Source of the DNA: an uncultured Chitinophagaceae bacterium
GTDB taxonomy: Bacteria; Bacteroidota; Bacteroidia; Chitinophagales; Chitinophagaceae
DNA length: 64,000 nucleotides
Reading direction: 5' to 3'
Assembly (NCBI GenBank): GCA_936908745.1
Contig: CAKZFX010000006.1
Span: forward strand, 39,911 to 103,910
Every line of letters begins with the position of its first letter. The first letter of the stretch is position 1. The notes beneath the pieces are model-generated. The model worked only from the letters and a program-made list of their open reading frames with translations. It made no database searches and was not told the origin of the DNA. Made by a program: the position numbers and the translations under genes. Positions 1 through 7,431 of this stretch are shown here, piece by piece.

Positions 1-1199
1 TCCCCGCCAGGAAGCATGGCAATGCTCAACCGGTTGCTGACTAAAGCGGCTGGCCCCATCTTTTGCACGACGGCGCCCTGTGCACCCGCTGTTAAAAAAG
101 TACCATTAGGTATAAAAGCGGTGGAATCATTCACCTTTTGTACCGAGTAAGGGATAATATAACTAGGGTCTTTGTAACCACGGATCAATGGCAAAGGAAT
201 AAGATGGTTTTTCAGCTTGGTATATTGGCCTGTATAAAAACCGCTTATTTTGGTAGAAAAAAAATGGGCGCCGGTGGCGGTGTCAACAACCATTTGCAGG
301 AAGGGCTGTCCCATTTCCTTTATTTGTGTCATAAAAATGCTGCGTAACCGTTTGCCATCTTTACCTGTTGAAAATTCATACAGCTGATTATTCCAGAGAT
401 AAAAGGAGCGGCCACTCCCGAAGTCACAATAGAAATGAGTGTTCGATTTGGAAATACCCATACCCGCCGAAACAATATCATTTGCTCTTTTTACCAGTTT
501 GGCGGCACCGGGAATATATTCGTATGTTTCCATCTTGTCAGTCAGTATAAAAAAACGGGAGTCCACCTGCAGGAAGCTTTCAAATTGACCGGCCAGCGGT
601 ATGTGTTGAAAAGAGCCTGACTTGTTGCTGAACAGGAGAATTGCAGATTCATTTTGGGCAACGGCCAGCATATGCGTATCATCCACGGCCATTGTATTTC
701 CTTGCTTTAAGCTCCACTGGTAGGTTTCTGTCAGTTCTTCACGGCTTTTATTAAACGTCCTGAATACTTCTTCAGATGGGAAATTGCCAGTCACATGGTA
801 GGAATAATAATTAGTACGTTGCGAAGTATCAAACAGGTATGGCTGGCCATTCTGTATCTTATAAAGATCACCGGATTTTAATCTTGCAAAAACAGTTCCT
901 TCTTTCTTCGTTTGTACAATATAAAGCACATCATTGGAAGTGCTGAAAGGGCCGGTTGCTTCAACAATAAATTTTTTAATGGAAGTGCCATCATACCGCA
1001 GCAAACCTTTGTTGGAACCGATCCACAAAAAACCGGTTTTATCAAAGGCCATACCTGAAATGTAATGGTCAAAAAAAGAAGACCTTACAGGGTTAGGGGA
1101 AAGAAAAAATATACTGTTCTGCGGTTCTCCCGGCTGGCTTTTTACTCCCGCATGCAGGAGCAGCAATAAAATACAAAGCCATGTAAATTTTTTTATCAT
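1..1199 (-). CDS. two-component sensor with beta-propeller ligand domain, N-terminal part (truncated by window edge)
   Basis: Reading the minus strand from the ATG at 1199 gives an open frame of about 399 codons with no stop to the window edge. It begins with a signal peptide (MIKKFTWLCILLLLLHAG). Around residues 30-75 there is a first two-component-regulator-propeller blade, recognisable by GMAFDKTGFLWIGSNKGL and RYDG. Such periplasmic propellers usually precede a transmembrane helix and a histidine kinase, which would lie outside the window. The ATG overlaps the TGA of the response regulator gene (ATGA, 1196-1199), so the two are probably translated together as a sensor/regulator pair. The kinase domain itself is not seen, so that part of the call is inference. 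Confidence 0.75.
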   Translation of the reverse strand, partial: MIKKFTWLCILLLLLHAGVKSQPGEPQNSIFFLSPNPVRSSFFDHYISGMAFDKTGFLWIGSNKGLLRYDGTSIKKFIVEATGPFSTSNDVLYIVQTKKEGTVFARLKSGDLYKIQNGQPYLFDTSQRTNYYSYHVTGNFPSEEVFRTFNKSREELTETYQWSLKQGNTMAVDDTHMLAVAQNESAILLFSNKSGSFQHIPLAGQFESFLQVDSRFFILTDKMETYEYIPGAAKLVKRANDIVSAGMGISKSNTHFYCDFGSGRSFYLWNNQLYEFSTGKDGKRLRSIFMTQIKEMGQPFLQMVVDTATGAHFFSTKISGFYTGQYTKLKNHLIPLPLIRGYKDPSYIIPYSVQKVNDSTAFIPNGTFLTAGAQGAVVQKMGPAALVSNRLSIAMLPGG

Positions 1200-1834
1200 G
1201 AGAAATTGATATTATACAGACCGGCCATCTTCTGTATGTCAAGAATATTACTGGTGCCCAGCTTGGTGAATATTCTCGACTTATAGGAAGTGATCGTTTG
1301 TGGTTTTACATTCAGCTGGGCCGCAATTTCTTTTCCTTTGTAACCTTTTAATAACAGGCTCAGTACTTTCAATTCAGAAGTGGATAATGTCTTGAAATGG
1401 TTTTGTGAATCATCGCCCACCAGTTCCGCCGCCCGTAATGTATCACTGATATAATAGCCACCGCTGAAAAAAATCCGTAAGGCATGAACGATCTCTGATT
1501 CATTTGCGGATTTGGAAAGGAAACCCGATACATTCAGACTTAGTAGTTTACGTGCATAGATGTCTTCAGACACCATTGAATAGATTAATACATATAACTC
1601 AGGGTAAGCCGCTTTGATGCGTGGAAGTACATCCAGCGTTGTGCCATCGGTGAGATGAAGATCAAGTATAAGATGCGTATATTTCTTACTGGCCAGCGCT
1701 TCTTCCATTTCAAATATAGAAGAAGTGTTGTCAAACGAATAATTAGAAAAATACTGAAGAAGAAGGTGCCGAAAGCCCTTAAGTATGATAGGATGGTCAT
1801 CAGCTATCAGTAAAGAGGTGAAAGTGCTGTCCAT
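1196..1834 (-). CDS. NarL/FixJ-type response regulator with LuxR HTH
   Basis: A 212-residue protein. The receiver domain (about 5-125) has the acidic pair D12-D13 (IADDHP) and phospho-acceptor D58 (LILDLHLTDG). A LuxR-type helix-turn-helix lies at about 145-205 (GKEIAAQLNVKPQTITSYKSR). It is expected to bind DNA when phosphorylated by the adjacent sensor, whose ATG overlaps this stop codon by ATGA. The frame extends 12 codons further to a TTG at 1870, but I prefer the ATG at 1834 because it places the receiver motif at the usual distance from the N-terminus. Target genes are unknown. The 256 bases between this start and rimO carry the promoters of both. Confidence 0.9.
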   Translation of the reverse strand: MDSTFTSLLIADDHPIILKGFRHLLLQYFSNYSFDNTSSIFEMEEALASKKYTHLILDLHLTDGTTLDVLPRIKAAYPELYVLIYSMVSEDIYARKLLSLNVSGFLSKSANESEIVHALRIFFSGGYYISDTLRAAELVGDDSQNHFKTLSTSELKVLSLLLKGYKGKEIAAQLNVKPQTITSYKSRIFTKLGTSNILDIQKMAGLYNINFS

Positions 1835-2075
1835 ACGATAGTTTAATAATATTCCTGCTTTAACTGTCAATGCCAGTTAAAGGATAAATTGTTATAAGCA
1901 ATAATATCAAGGGGTTTGTTGGCGGGAAGTGAAGGCTGCAAAACCTTCCGGGAGAGAAAGAGCCTCCGGCGACTCTACTGCTAATTTATGAAAAAAAGAT
2001 GACATAATCATATCTTAATGGTTACCTGTGAGTTACAACGTTATTTAAGACTGTTATCCAACAAAAAAATAGAAC

Positions 2076-2083
2076 TACCTTTG
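2076..2083 (+). promoter_or_regulatory. Bacteroidota -7 promoter element of rimO
   Basis: TACCTTTG matches the Bacteroidota -7 consensus TAnnTTTG and ends 7 bases before the rimO ATG, so the transcript would be almost leaderless. No convincing -33 TTG is visible at the usual spacing. Confidence 0.6.
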
Positions 2084-2090
2084 CGGCTTC

Positions 2091-3401
2091 ATGAAAACGA
2101 AAACGCTTAAAAAAGACAAAGTCAATATCATCACGCTGGGATGCAGTAAAAACATGGTGGACAGCGAAGTGCTGAGCGGCCAGTTAAAAGCCAATGATAT
2201 TGACGTGGTGCACGAGAACAAAAAAATCGATCACAATATTGTAGTGGTCAACACCTGCGGTTTTATTGATAAAGCAAAAGAAGAAAGCATCAATACCATC
2301 TTAGACCAGGTGGAGCTGAAACGAAAAGGCAAACTCGATAAGGTGTATGTGACAGGCTGCCTCAGTGAACGCTACAAAAACAACCTCGAAGCCGAGATAC
2401 CTGAAGTGGATGCCTACTTCGGAACGATGGAACTGCCGCTTATCTTAAAACAATTTGAAGCTGATTATAAAACAGAGCTGGTAGGCGAACGCTTGCTGGC
2501 TACGCCTCAGCATTATGCCTACATGAAGATCTCTGAGGGCTGCAACCGTACCTGTTCTTTCTGCGCTATTCCGTTGATGCGTGGACAGCATATCAGCAAG
2601 CCCATCGAAGAACTGGTAAAAGAAGCAGAAGGCCTGGTGAAGAAAGGGGTGAAAGAAGTGATGCTGATCGCACAGGAACTGACTTACTACGGTTTGGATA
2701 TTTATAAAAAGAGAACACTGCCGGACTTATTGCGTCGCTTATCCGATGTAAAAGGACTGGAGTGGATCCGTTTACATTATGCTTATCCTTCTAAATTTCC
2801 ATTGGATATACTGGATGCGATGAAGGAAAGGGAAAATATCTGCAACTACCTTGACATGCCATTGCAACACGCAGCCAACAACATGCTGAAAGCAATGAAA
2901 CGACAGATCACAAGGGAAGAGATGGAAGACCTCACGGCAGCTATCCGTGAAAAAGTGCCGGGTATTTGTTTACGTACCACCCTGATCACAGGTTTTCCCG
3001 GCGAAACACTGGATGATGTGGAAGAATTGAAAGGATTTTTAGAACGCCAGCGTTTTGATCGTGTGGGCATCTTTACGTATTCGCATGAAGAAGGGACCTC
3101 GGCGCATGACTTAGTCGATGATGTTCCGGCAGAAGAAAAGGAGAGAAGGGCGCAGGACATCATGGAAACGCAACAGGAGATATCTTATGAACTCAACCAG
3201 GAAAAAGTAGGCAAAACATTCAAGACACTGATCGATAAAAAAGAAGCGGGACGTTATTTGGGCCGCACCGAATTTGACTCGGTGGAAGTAGACAACGAAG
3301 TTGTTATCCATTCTTCAAAAAAATTGCCGGTGGGTGAATTTGTAAATGTAAAGATCACCAAGGCTTATGACTACGATCTTGAAGGAGAAGTAGTGGAATA
3401 A
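2091..3401 (+). CDS. rimO: ribosomal protein S12 methylthiotransferase RimO
   Basis: A radical SAM methylthiotransferase of 436 residues, normal length for RimO, which methylthiolates the conserved aspartate of ribosomal protein S12. Three N-terminal cysteines for the auxiliary 4Fe-4S cluster are visible (C18 in LGCSKN, C56 in NTCGF, C90 in TGCLSER). The radical SAM triad is C151-C155-C158 (CNRTCSFCAIPLMRG), and the C-terminal 60 residues fit a TRAM domain. The motif SCSFC-AIP..RG and LGCSKN favour RimO over the tRNA enzyme MiaB. It stands alone, with its own -7 element upstream and a strong hairpin terminator 8 bases downstream. Confidence 0.95.
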   Translation: MKTKTLKKDKVNIITLGCSKNMVDSEVLSGQLKANDIDVVHENKKIDHNIVVVNTCGFIDKAKEESINTILDQVELKRKGKLDKVYVTGCLSERYKNNLEAEIPEVDAYFGTMELPLILKQFEADYKTELVGERLLATPQHYAYMKISEGCNRTCSFCAIPLMRGQHISKPIEELVKEAEGLVKKGVKEVMLIAQELTYYGLDIYKKRTLPDLLRRLSDVKGLEWIRLHYAYPSKFPLDILDAMKERENICNYLDMPLQHAANNMLKAMKRQITREEMEDLTAAIREKVPGICLRTTLITGFPGETLDDVEELKGFLERQRFDRVGIFTYSHEEGTSAHDLVDDVPAEEKERRAQDIMETQQEISYELNQEKVGKTFKTLIDKKEAGRYLGRTEFDSVEVDNEVVIHSSKKLPVGEFVNVKITKAYDYDLEGEVVE

Positions 3402-3408
3402 AAAATAA

Positions 3409-3430
3409 GGCCAGCAACTGCTGGCCTTTT
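3409..3430. terminator. bidirectional rho-independent terminator between rimO and a secreted protein gene
   Basis: Stem GGCCAGC (3409-3415) pairs with GCTGGCC (3420-3426) around a 4-base loop AACT. It is flanked by A-rich sequence on the left and TTTT on the right, so it can serve both convergent genes. Confidence 0.85.
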
Positions 3431-3432
3431 AC

Positions 3433-3990
3433 TTACTTACAAGTGTCGCAGTTTTCCACTGCTTTCCTGATCGCTGATTGATCGACTTTGGTTTCATCGG
3501 CGATTGTGCAGGTACTGCAAATGCTTTTCAATACCGTTTTATAATTCTTCTTGTCTACCGCTTGCAATGCAGTGTTGCCGGTTTGCCTGATAAACAGGTC
3601 GTCAATAGCACCCGCACTGCTGATTACGATGGCTTCTGATCCGTTGTATTGCACACCGGGTTCGCTGGCTTTGCGCAACAGCGTCAGTTTTTCACCGGCC
3701 CAGATCACTTCGTAAAATGTATAATTCTGGGTTACATACGTAGCGCCGTTTAGCGACAATTGGCTGATATCACCGGCCTTATATTTCGTTTTCTTGCCGT
3801 CCTGTATTAAAACCACTTCGCCTTTCTTGCGGATGTTTTCTTTGATGGCACCGTTGATCGTGCTGTTATCCGTTAAGGTCATTTGCCCGCTGCTTGTTCC
3901 TTCGGGGGCAATAGCAGGGGAGGGTTGTGCAATAAGGCTGTTGAAATGAGCGGCCGTTAAAATCACCGCCAGTGTAAATAACTTTTTCAT
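3433..3990 (-). CDS. secreted protein of unknown function, Cys-rich C-terminus
   Basis: A 185-residue protein with a clear signal peptide (MKKLFTLAVILTAAHFNSLIAQ). The frame is open upstream to 4065, but that would bury the signal peptide and overlap the next gene, so the ATG at 3990 is preferred. Residues about 35-120 look like a short beta-rich repeat with GTSSGQMTLTDNSTINGAIK and TYVTQNYTFYEVIWAGEK, resembling other Bacteroidota proteins that begin with a reporter of gene-product stiffness, but I do not recognise the family. The C-terminal 40 residues hold four cysteines in CSTC and CDTC pairs, which could bind metal or form disulfides. Convergent with rimO across a shared terminator. Confidence 0.75.
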   Translation of the reverse strand: MKKLFTLAVILTAAHFNSLIAQPSPAIAPEGTSSGQMTLTDNSTINGAIKENIRKKGEVVLIQDGKKTKYKAGDISQLSLNGATYVTQNYTFYEVIWAGEKLTLLRKASEPGVQYNGSEAIVISSAGAIDDLFIRQTGNTALQAVDKKNYKTVLKSICSTCTIADETKVDQSAIRKAVENCDTCK

Positions 3991-4021
3991 GTTGTTTTTT
4001 TGAATGGTTAAGAAATAAGTG

Positions 4022-4519
4022 TTAAAGGACAGGCAGCGATCGTATGTTCTTTTGCCAGAAGGCAAGGCGTTCGTATACGTTTATTCTTCCCGGGCTATCG
4101 TTCATGATTGTTTTGCCACTGATAAAATCCATAAACCCAGGTGTATGCGCTTCTCTTTTGCCGGTAGTGAGACTGACAGGCACAAACCGTGAATGAAGAA
4201 TGGCTTTGAGATGCGTTTCTTTTTCATCAAGCATCAGCATTTCAACGAGCAGGTGTTCGGTACCGGCTTCAAGCAATCCTGTTTTGATACAGACTTTTTC
4301 ATTGAAAGCTGCCGGTTTCAGGTAACTGATTTCGTGTGAAGCAACCACCCAGCCGATGCCTGTCTTATAATAAGAGGCAAGGTCCATCTGGTAATGATCA
4401 CGGAGATGATCTTCCCTTGCATTCATAAAATAATCAAGATAACGGGCATTGTTAAGGTGACGGAAAGGGTCACAGTCGCCAAACCGGATGATGTAGTAAG
4501 AATGTAACAAATTTTCCAT
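4022..4519 (-). CDS. acyl-CoA thioesterase, hotdog fold (4HBT/YbgC-FadM type)
   Basis: 165 residues with the 4-hydroxybenzoyl-CoA thioesterase signature near the N-terminus (FGDCDPFRHLNNARYLDY, likely catalytic D17 with H21 and N23). The rest is compatible with one hotdog domain (SYLKPAAFNEKVCIKT, HSRFVPVSL). Proteins of this family hydrolyse acyl-CoA or acyl-ACP thioesters in the cytoplasm; the substrate here is unknown. The gene lies 59 bases downstream of a TetR regulator on the same strand. The gap contains an AGACCNNNCGGTYT palindrome that is also found before the regulator gene, so repression by that regulator is likely. Confidence 0.85.
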   Translation of the reverse strand: MENLLHSYYIIRFGDCDPFRHLNNARYLDYFMNAREDHLRDHYQMDLASYYKTGIGWVVASHEISYLKPAAFNEKVCIKTGLLEAGTEHLLVEMLMLDEKETHLKAILHSRFVPVSLTTGKREAHTPGFMDFISGKTIMNDSPGRINVYERLAFWQKNIRSLPVL

Positions 4520-4546
4520 TGCAGCGGGTTATCAAATTATTAAATA

Positions 4547-4560
4547 AGACCAATCGGTCT
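4547..4560. promoter_or_regulatory. putative TetR operator before the thioesterase gene
   Basis: The near-palindrome AGACCAATCGGTCT lies 28 bases upstream of the thioesterase ATG. It matches the site at 5184-5197 at 11 of 14 positions, with the arms AGACC and GGTYT and a shared C conserved. Confidence 0.65.
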
Positions 4561-4578
4561 TTAATTAGTCAAAAAAAA

Positions 4579-5172
4579 TCAGGCCGACAGGTTGTGCTCA
4601 ATATGCTCTTTGATACGTTCCAGTATGCGGTGCAGGATGGCCGGGTTGTCATTAATCTTGGCCATCACGATACCGCCTTCGATCAGGGCATACATCATTT
4701 CCGCTTCACGTTGCGGTTGCACGTCTTCATGTAATTCGCCGTTCTTTTTAGCCACCTGGAATATCTGCACAAGCGAATTCAGCATTTCATTTTGTGCCGC
4801 CCTGGCCCTTGTTTTTAAAAAAGGAAATGCATCATCGGCTTCTACGCTGGTATTCAGCAGCGGGCAGCCTCCCTCAATAGGAGGATGGGTGATATAGCTT
4901 TTATAAAAATGTAGAATGACGAACAGTTTTTCTTTGGCCGTGGCACAATCACTCAGCTTCAGCAGGATGGCAGTACGTATTTTATTAAACGCATACTCAA
5001 AAGTGAGGGCTGCTATTTCATCTTTATTCTTGAAATTGCCATAGAGACCGCCCTTTGCCAGTCCTGTTGCTTTCATGATGTCGGAAAGGCTGGTACCTGC
5101 ATAGCCGTTCTTATTAAAAAGCGGCGCTGCTTTCTCTACAATTAATTGTCTTGTCTTTTCACCTTTCGTCAT
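4579..5172 (-). CDS. TetR/AcrR family transcriptional regulator
   Basis: 197 residues. The N-terminal DNA-binding domain is typical of TetR (RQLIVEKAAPLFNKNGYAGT, then DIMKATGLAKGGLYGNFKNKDE, recognition helix at about 35-50). The remainder is an all-helical ligand-binding and dimerisation domain resembling the C-terminal domain of YxaF/LmrA-like regulators. The gene is followed by the thioesterase. The palindrome AGACCGAACGGTTT 12 bases before its ATG suggests autorepression, and a second copy precedes the thioesterase. The ligand is unknown; acyl-CoA would be a natural guess given the target. Confidence 0.92.
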   Translation of the reverse strand: MTKGEKTRQLIVEKAAPLFNKNGYAGTSLSDIMKATGLAKGGLYGNFKNKDEIAALTFEYAFNKIRTAILLKLSDCATAKEKLFVILHFYKSYITHPPIEGGCPLLNTSVEADDAFPFLKTRARAAQNEMLNSLVQIFQVAKKNGELHEDVQPQREAEMMYALIEGGIVMAKINDNPAILHRILERIKEHIEHNLSA

Positions 5173-5183
5173 AGGCTAAAATT

Positions 5184-5197
5184 AGACCGAACGGTTT
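5184..5197. promoter_or_regulatory. putative TetR operator before the tetR gene
   Basis: AGACCGAACGGTTT, 12 bases upstream of the regulator ATG (at 5172). Same half-sites as 4547-4560. It also lies about 60 bases upstream of the divergent ppk promoter, so an effect on ppk cannot be excluded. Confidence 0.65.
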
Positions 5198-5281
5198 TAT
5201 TCTGCAAATTTTTTTCTGTTTTCCACTTTATATGTACGCCAGCAAATATTCCACTATCTTAGGTTGAAAGAAACACCCCCA

Positions 5282-7360
5282 ATGGCTGGCAATAACTACA
5301 CATTTCTCAACAGGGATCTGAGTTGGCTTAGTTTTAATCACCGGGTACTGATGGAAGCAGCGGACGAAACTGTTCCGCTGTATAGCCGGATTTCGTTTTT
5401 GTCTATTTTTTCCTCCAACCTCGATGAGTTTTTCCGGGTGCGTATGCCATCCATTTTCGCCTTTACCCGTATTGACGCAAAAAAGATTTCGCTGCGCGAA
5501 GAATACCCGAAAGACCTTGTGGAAAAAGTACAGGACACTGTTTTATCGCACCAGGAGGAATTTGGCAGGATATTCACCCAGCAAATATTGCCGGGTTTGC
5601 GAAAAAATAATATCAACCTGTATTACGGTGAACCTATTTTGCCGGAACATAAAGATGTGATCCGGGAATACTTTTTATCCCGTGTGTTATCTTTTTTACA
5701 ACCTGTTATTTTACGCAAAGAAAACCAGCCGGATGTTTTCCTCGAAAACAACTGTCCTTATTTTATCGTTGCCATTGAATCACAGGAGCAACCCGGTGTA
5801 TGGCAATATGCAGTGCTGAACATACCATCTTCCAACCTGCCTCGTTTTTTACAATTGCCGCAGATAGGCGAGCAGCATTATATTGTTTTCCTCGATGACA
5901 TCATCCGTGAAAACCTGCAGGAATTATTCCCGGGTTTTATCGTACATGGCGCATGGGGTATCAAGCTCACACGGGATGCGGAAATGAATTTAGAGGATGA
6001 ATTTAGCGGCGATATTGCTGATAAAATAGAAAAGCAACTGGAGAAAAGAGATATTGGTCACGCCACCCGTTTCTTATATGACCGCAATATGCCGAAAGAG
6101 ACCCGGAATTTTGTAAAGGATTACTTTTCAGTACGCAAAGATGAAATGGTAAAAGGCGGCCGCTATCATAACTTAAAAGACCTGGGCAGTTTGCCCAACC
6201 CAACGGATAAAAAACTTAGCTACAACAACTGGTCCGCGGTGAATCACCCGGCTTTCAATCATCACCAATCTGTTTTTCAAACGATACGTGAAGGGGAACG
6301 CTTGTTGCATCTTCCTTATCATTCGTATAATTATATTCTTCGTTTTTTTAACGAAGCCGCCATTGACCCGAATGTAAAAGAGATCTATGTGACGTTGTAC
6401 CGTGTGGCAGCCGACTCTCATATTGTAAATGCATTGATCAGTGCGGCGAAGAACGGGAAAAAAGTAACGGTGTTTGTAGAATTGAAGGCAAGGTTTGATG
6501 AAGCCAACAACCTGAAATGGTCAAAGAAGATGAAAGCGGCTGGTGTTAAGATCATCAACAGCATACCGGGTTTAAAAGTGCATGCAAAAGTGGCGTTGGT
6601 AAAACGATGGGAGCAGGATGAATGGAAACATTATTCCTTTATGGCCACCGGCAATTTTAATGAAGCCACGGGGCGTTTTTATACTGACCATGTTTTCTTT
6701 AGTGCGGATGGCCATTACAGCAGCGAACTGGATATGCTCTTTACCTACCTGCAATCACGGATGCAGCCGCATGCTTATGGCAAAATAGCATTCAAACATT
6801 TATTGGTATCACAATTCAACATGATTCCCCGTTTCAATGAACTGATTGACCGGGAAATTGAAAATGCTAAACAAGGCAAGACGGCTTCGATCATTATCAA
6901 GGTAAACAATTTGCAGGAACGAGACATGATCAAAAAGCTGTATGAAGCCAGCAATGCAGGCGTAAAGATAGACCTGCTGGTGCGCAGCATTTGTTGCGTG
7001 GAGCCGGGTGTGGAAGGACAGAGCACTAACATTACTGTTCGTCGTATTGTAGACCGTTATCTTGAACATGCCCGTATTTTTTGCTTTTACAATGATGGCC
7101 AGCCCGAATATTTTATGGGCAGCGCCGACTGGATGAGCCGTAACCTGCACAGCCGCATCGAAGTTATCTTCCCGATACGTGATGAAAAGCTGAGTAAAGA
7201 GGTAAAAGATATTTTACAAATGCAATTGAATGATAACAGCAAGGCGGTGGAGTTTACCGCAACGTTGGAAAACAAACGTCTTCCCAACTTTGAAGGTCAT
7301 TTTTCCATAGCCGCCCAGCAGTCCATTTATGAGTATGTAAAAAAACTGAATGGCGTATAA
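5282..7360 (+). CDS. ppk1: polyphosphate kinase 1
   Basis: 692 residues, the normal PPK1 length. It polymerises the gamma phosphate of ATP into polyphosphate, reversibly. The N-terminal motif FLNRDLSWLSFNHRVL, the tyrosine/ATP-binding segment and the two phospholipase-D-like halves are visible. The autophosphorylated histidine is H434 (GLKVHAKVALVKR) and a second conserved His lies in NLHSRIEVIFP. I chose the ATG at 5282, because the frame opens upstream only to a TTG and PPK1 proteins start just before the LNRDLSWL motif. A near-consensus -7 element TATCTTAG sits at 5255-5262. It is monocistronic, ending at a strong shared terminator. Confidence 0.96.
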   Translation: MAGNNYTFLNRDLSWLSFNHRVLMEAADETVPLYSRISFLSIFSSNLDEFFRVRMPSIFAFTRIDAKKISLREEYPKDLVEKVQDTVLSHQEEFGRIFTQQILPGLRKNNINLYYGEPILPEHKDVIREYFLSRVLSFLQPVILRKENQPDVFLENNCPYFIVAIESQEQPGVWQYAVLNIPSSNLPRFLQLPQIGEQHYIVFLDDIIRENLQELFPGFIVHGAWGIKLTRDAEMNLEDEFSGDIADKIEKQLEKRDIGHATRFLYDRNMPKETRNFVKDYFSVRKDEMVKGGRYHNLKDLGSLPNPTDKKLSYNNWSAVNHPAFNHHQSVFQTIREGERLLHLPYHSYNYILRFFNEAAIDPNVKEIYVTLYRVAADSHIVNALISAAKNGKKVTVFVELKARFDEANNLKWSKKMKAAGVKIINSIPGLKVHAKVALVKRWEQDEWKHYSFMATGNFNEATGRFYTDHVFFSADGHYSSELDMLFTYLQSRMQPHAYGKIAFKHLLVSQFNMIPRFNELIDREIENAKQGKTASIIIKVNNLQERDMIKKLYEASNAGVKIDLLVRSICCVEPGVEGQSTNITVRRIVDRYLEHARIFCFYNDGQPEYFMGSADWMSRNLHSRIEVIFPIRDEKLSKEVKDILQMQLNDNSKAVEFTATLENKRLPNFEGHFSIAAQQSIYEYVKKLNGV

Positions 7361-7379
7361 ATTAATCAGTCAGCAAAAT

Positions 7380-7409
7380 AAAAACACCGGCCCTGAAGCC
7401 GGTGTTTTT
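7380..7409. terminator. strong bidirectional terminator between ppk1 and the subtilase gene
   Basis: A 12-bp perfect stem, AAAAACACCGGC (7380-7391) with GCCGGTGTTTTT (7398-7409), and a 6-base loop CCTGAA. The A and T ends make it functional for both convergent genes. Confidence 0.92.
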
Positions 7410-7431
7410 ATTTATATAGCAGTGATGAAAT

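Noticed and set aside
138..620. Small plus-strand frames at the left edge
   Set aside because: They lie opposite an uninterrupted sensor reading frame on the minus strand and have no start signal.
1834..1870. Longer response regulator starting at TTG 1870
   Set aside because: Adds 12 residues without homology before the receiver domain; ATG at 1834 fits the family start.
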